7,576 nt of DNA from Bacillota bacterium (lineage in GTDB: Bacteria > Bacillota > Clostridia > Clostridiales > Clostridiaceae), in NCBI GenBank assembly GCA_023417975.1, contig JAEZDX010000639.1, positions 1 to 7,576 on the forward strand. The letters run 5' to 3'. The translations under genes were made by a program, and so were the position numbers. This document shows positions 6,870 to 7,576 of this stretch, piece after piece. The notes under the pieces are model-generated. The model had not been told where the DNA came from. It ran no database searches and saw nothing but the letters and a program-made list of their open reading frames with translations. Within the stretch, counting starts at the first letter, position 1. Each line of letters starts with the position of its first letter.

Positions 6870-6953
6870 ATGAAAAAAAGATTAGTAAAGCCATCAAAGT
6901 CAGCTAACACAGTTGTACTATATATGGAAAATGGTTGGTTAGGGTGCTGCTAA
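6870..6953 (+). CDS. RiPP precursor peptide, copy 1 (27 residues, ends Cys-Cys)
   Basis: A 27-residue peptide starts MKKRLVKPSKSANT and ends ENGWLGCC immediately before TAA. GGAGGTG at 6857-6863 gives a strong ribosome site, with GGAGG ending 8 bases before the ATG. It is recognised as a real gene because a second copy 145 bases downstream encodes exactly the same peptide with only silent changes. The basic, Lys-rich first half probably serves as the leader bound by the maturase. The tail around Trp23 and Cys26/Cys27 is probably the modified core; no double-glycine cleavage site is apparent. In-frame ATGs at 6846 and 6855 would add eight or five residues, but they are not shared by copy 2. 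It lies downstream of the radical SAM and carrier-like genes and upstream of the S8 protease. No gene name is known to me. Confidence 0.85.
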   Translation: MKKRLVKPSKSANTVVLYMENGWLGCC

Positions 6954-7014
6954 AAAGCTGCATTAGTAAACTGGAAATTACTTAGTTAATTAAGCGTAAA
7001 AGGGGGTGGGAGTA

Positions 7015-7098
7015 ATGAAAAAGAGATTGGTAAAGCCATCAAAATCAGCTAACACAGTTGTACTATATATGGAAAACGGTTGGTTAGGATGCTGCTAA
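7015..7098 (+). CDS. RiPP precursor peptide, copy 2 (identical protein to copy 1)
   Basis: This second gene encodes the same 27-residue peptide. It differs from copy 1 at five of 84 bases, at codons 3, 5, 10, 21 and 25, every one a silent third-position change. The flanks are unrelated to those of copy 1: its ribosome site is AGGGGGTGGGAG at 7001-7012, and the 61 bases between the genes show no duplicated sequence. The pattern points to an old duplication kept identical by selection on the peptide, or to recent partial conversion, and it raises precursor dosage. The Lys-rich N-terminus, Trp23 and terminal Cys26-Cys27 are unchanged. No signal peptide is present, as expected for a substrate modified in the cytoplasm. 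Confidence 0.85.
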   Translation: MKKRLVKPSKSANTVVLYMENGWLGCC

Positions 7099-7139
7099 TA
7101 TAATACAGTTTTGCTATATAGAATTATAGCCTAAATATG

Positions 7140-7199
7140 AAAATGAATGCTTTGTATATTTATGTTTAAACATCATTTATATCAATGCATTCATTTTTT
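7140..7199 (+). terminator. Long-loop stem followed by T-tract between precursor and protease genes
   Basis: AAAATGAATGC (7140-7150) pairs perfectly with GCATTCATTTT (7187-7197), and the arm runs into six T (7194-7199). The 36-base loop contains a 12-bp palindrome, ATGTTTAAACAT (7162-7173), which could form its own small stem. A smaller stem, GCTATA/TATAGC, lies at 7113-7130. The large loop and AT-rich arms make it a weak terminator at best. It could act as a partial terminator that leaves the protease expressed below the peptides. Confidence 0.45.
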
Positions 7200-7233
7200 A
7201 ATAGATAATGCTTTATTAATGGAGGGAGCAAAG

Positions 7234-7576
7234 ATGAATACCCAATGGGAAAAAAACAGAGGCAAGAATGTTAAAATAGCAATCATTGATAGCGGAATAG
7301 ATAAATCTCACTCTCAGTTAAAGGATTTTACATTTAAAGGTGTTTGTATAAAAAATCAAGACGGACTATTAATAAGTAATGATATAACCGATACTATTGG
7401 TCACGGAACAGCCGTAGCATATATAATAACCAAAATAGTTCCAGAAGCCGAAGTATTTATTATCAAGCTGTTTCATAAAGAATTCAATACAACAACTGAA
7501 GATCTTATAAATACTCTAAAATATATCGATGAGCAGCTTCAACCGGATATCATTCATCTAAGCAATGGTGTGACCA
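7234..7576 (+). CDS. Subtilisin-like S8 serine protease, probable leader peptidase (3' end outside window)
   Basis: The first 114 residues are visible. The start is ATG at 7234, with GGAGGGAG at 7221-7228 upstream. The catalytic Asp lies in IAIIDSGID (Asp19) and the catalytic His in GHGTAVA (His57), with the usual S8 spacing compressed to a minimal domain. HLSNGVT near the visible end resembles the strand before the oxyanion region. The catalytic Ser lies beyond the window. There is no signal peptide and no propeptide: the catalytic fold begins almost at residue 10, so the enzyme should act in the cytoplasm. As the gene following two precursor peptides, beside exporters that lack a peptidase domain, it is the best candidate for leader removal (inference). 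It could instead degrade peptide for immunity. No stop codon or frameshift is seen up to the window edge. Confidence 0.88.
   Translation, partial: MNTQWEKNRGKNVKIAIIDSGIDKSHSQLKDFTFKGVCIKNQDGLLISNDITDTIGHGTAVAYIITKIVPEAEVFIIKLFHKEFNTTTEDLINTLKYIDEQLQPDIIHLSNGVT

Larger units (their letters stand above)
6870..7098 (+). repeat. Tandem direct repeat of the precursor gene
   Basis: The 84-base units 6870-6953 and 7015-7098 match at 79 positions, with a 61-base unrelated spacer. Similarity ends at the coding borders, so the repeat is the gene itself and not a transposed segment. Confidence 0.9.

Noticed and set aside
6986..6993. Palindrome TTAATTAA between the precursor copies
   Set aside because: It is only eight bases of pure AT in an AT-rich region; no function can be supported.
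6870..7098. CRISPR-like or insertion-sequence repeat
   Set aside because: There are only two units, both complete reading frames with their own ribosome sites and silent differences; there are no terminal inverted repeats or transposase.

Overview
The window is AT-rich throughout. It has strong Shine-Dalgarno sites, several TTG/GTG starts and consensus sigma-A type promoters. This suggests a low-GC Gram-positive bacterium, most likely a clostridial one (inference; the species cannot be named from the sequence).

The window holds what reads as a compact ribosomally synthesised, post-translationally modified peptide (RiPP) gene cluster around a divergent promoter region at about 4825-5125. To the left, on the minus strand, is an operon of three genes: an ArsR-type winged-helix regulator (3772-4824), followed by two full-length ABC exporter half-molecules (2024-3760 and 218-1987). 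To the right, on the plus strand, are a radical SAM/SPASM peptide maturase (5126-6478), a small acyl-carrier-like protein (6493-6714), two tiny genes encoding an identical 27-residue peptide ending in Cys-Cys (6870-6953 and 7015-7098), and a subtilisin-like S8 protease with no signal peptide, cut by the window end (7234 onward). The first 134 bases are the tail of an unrelated plus-strand gene, probably an ABC permease. A perfect 15-bp hairpin separates it from the convergent exporter gene.

Proposed division of labour (inference): the two small genes supply the precursor. The radical SAM enzyme cross-links it, probably at the terminal cysteines, with the carrier-like protein in an unknown helper role. 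The cytoplasmic S8 protease removes the leader, since neither exporter carries a C39 peptidase domain. The two half-transporters then export the product. The ArsR-type protein probably represses its own operon: a perfect 15-bp palindrome sits exactly in the spacer between the -35 and -10 boxes of that operon's promoter. The maturase, carrier-like protein and small-peptide combination resembles the clostridial Cys-rich peptide maturation systems (CcpM type) that I recall from family databases. The short, Cys-Cys-terminated precursor, duplicated with only silent differences, is the most distinctive element.
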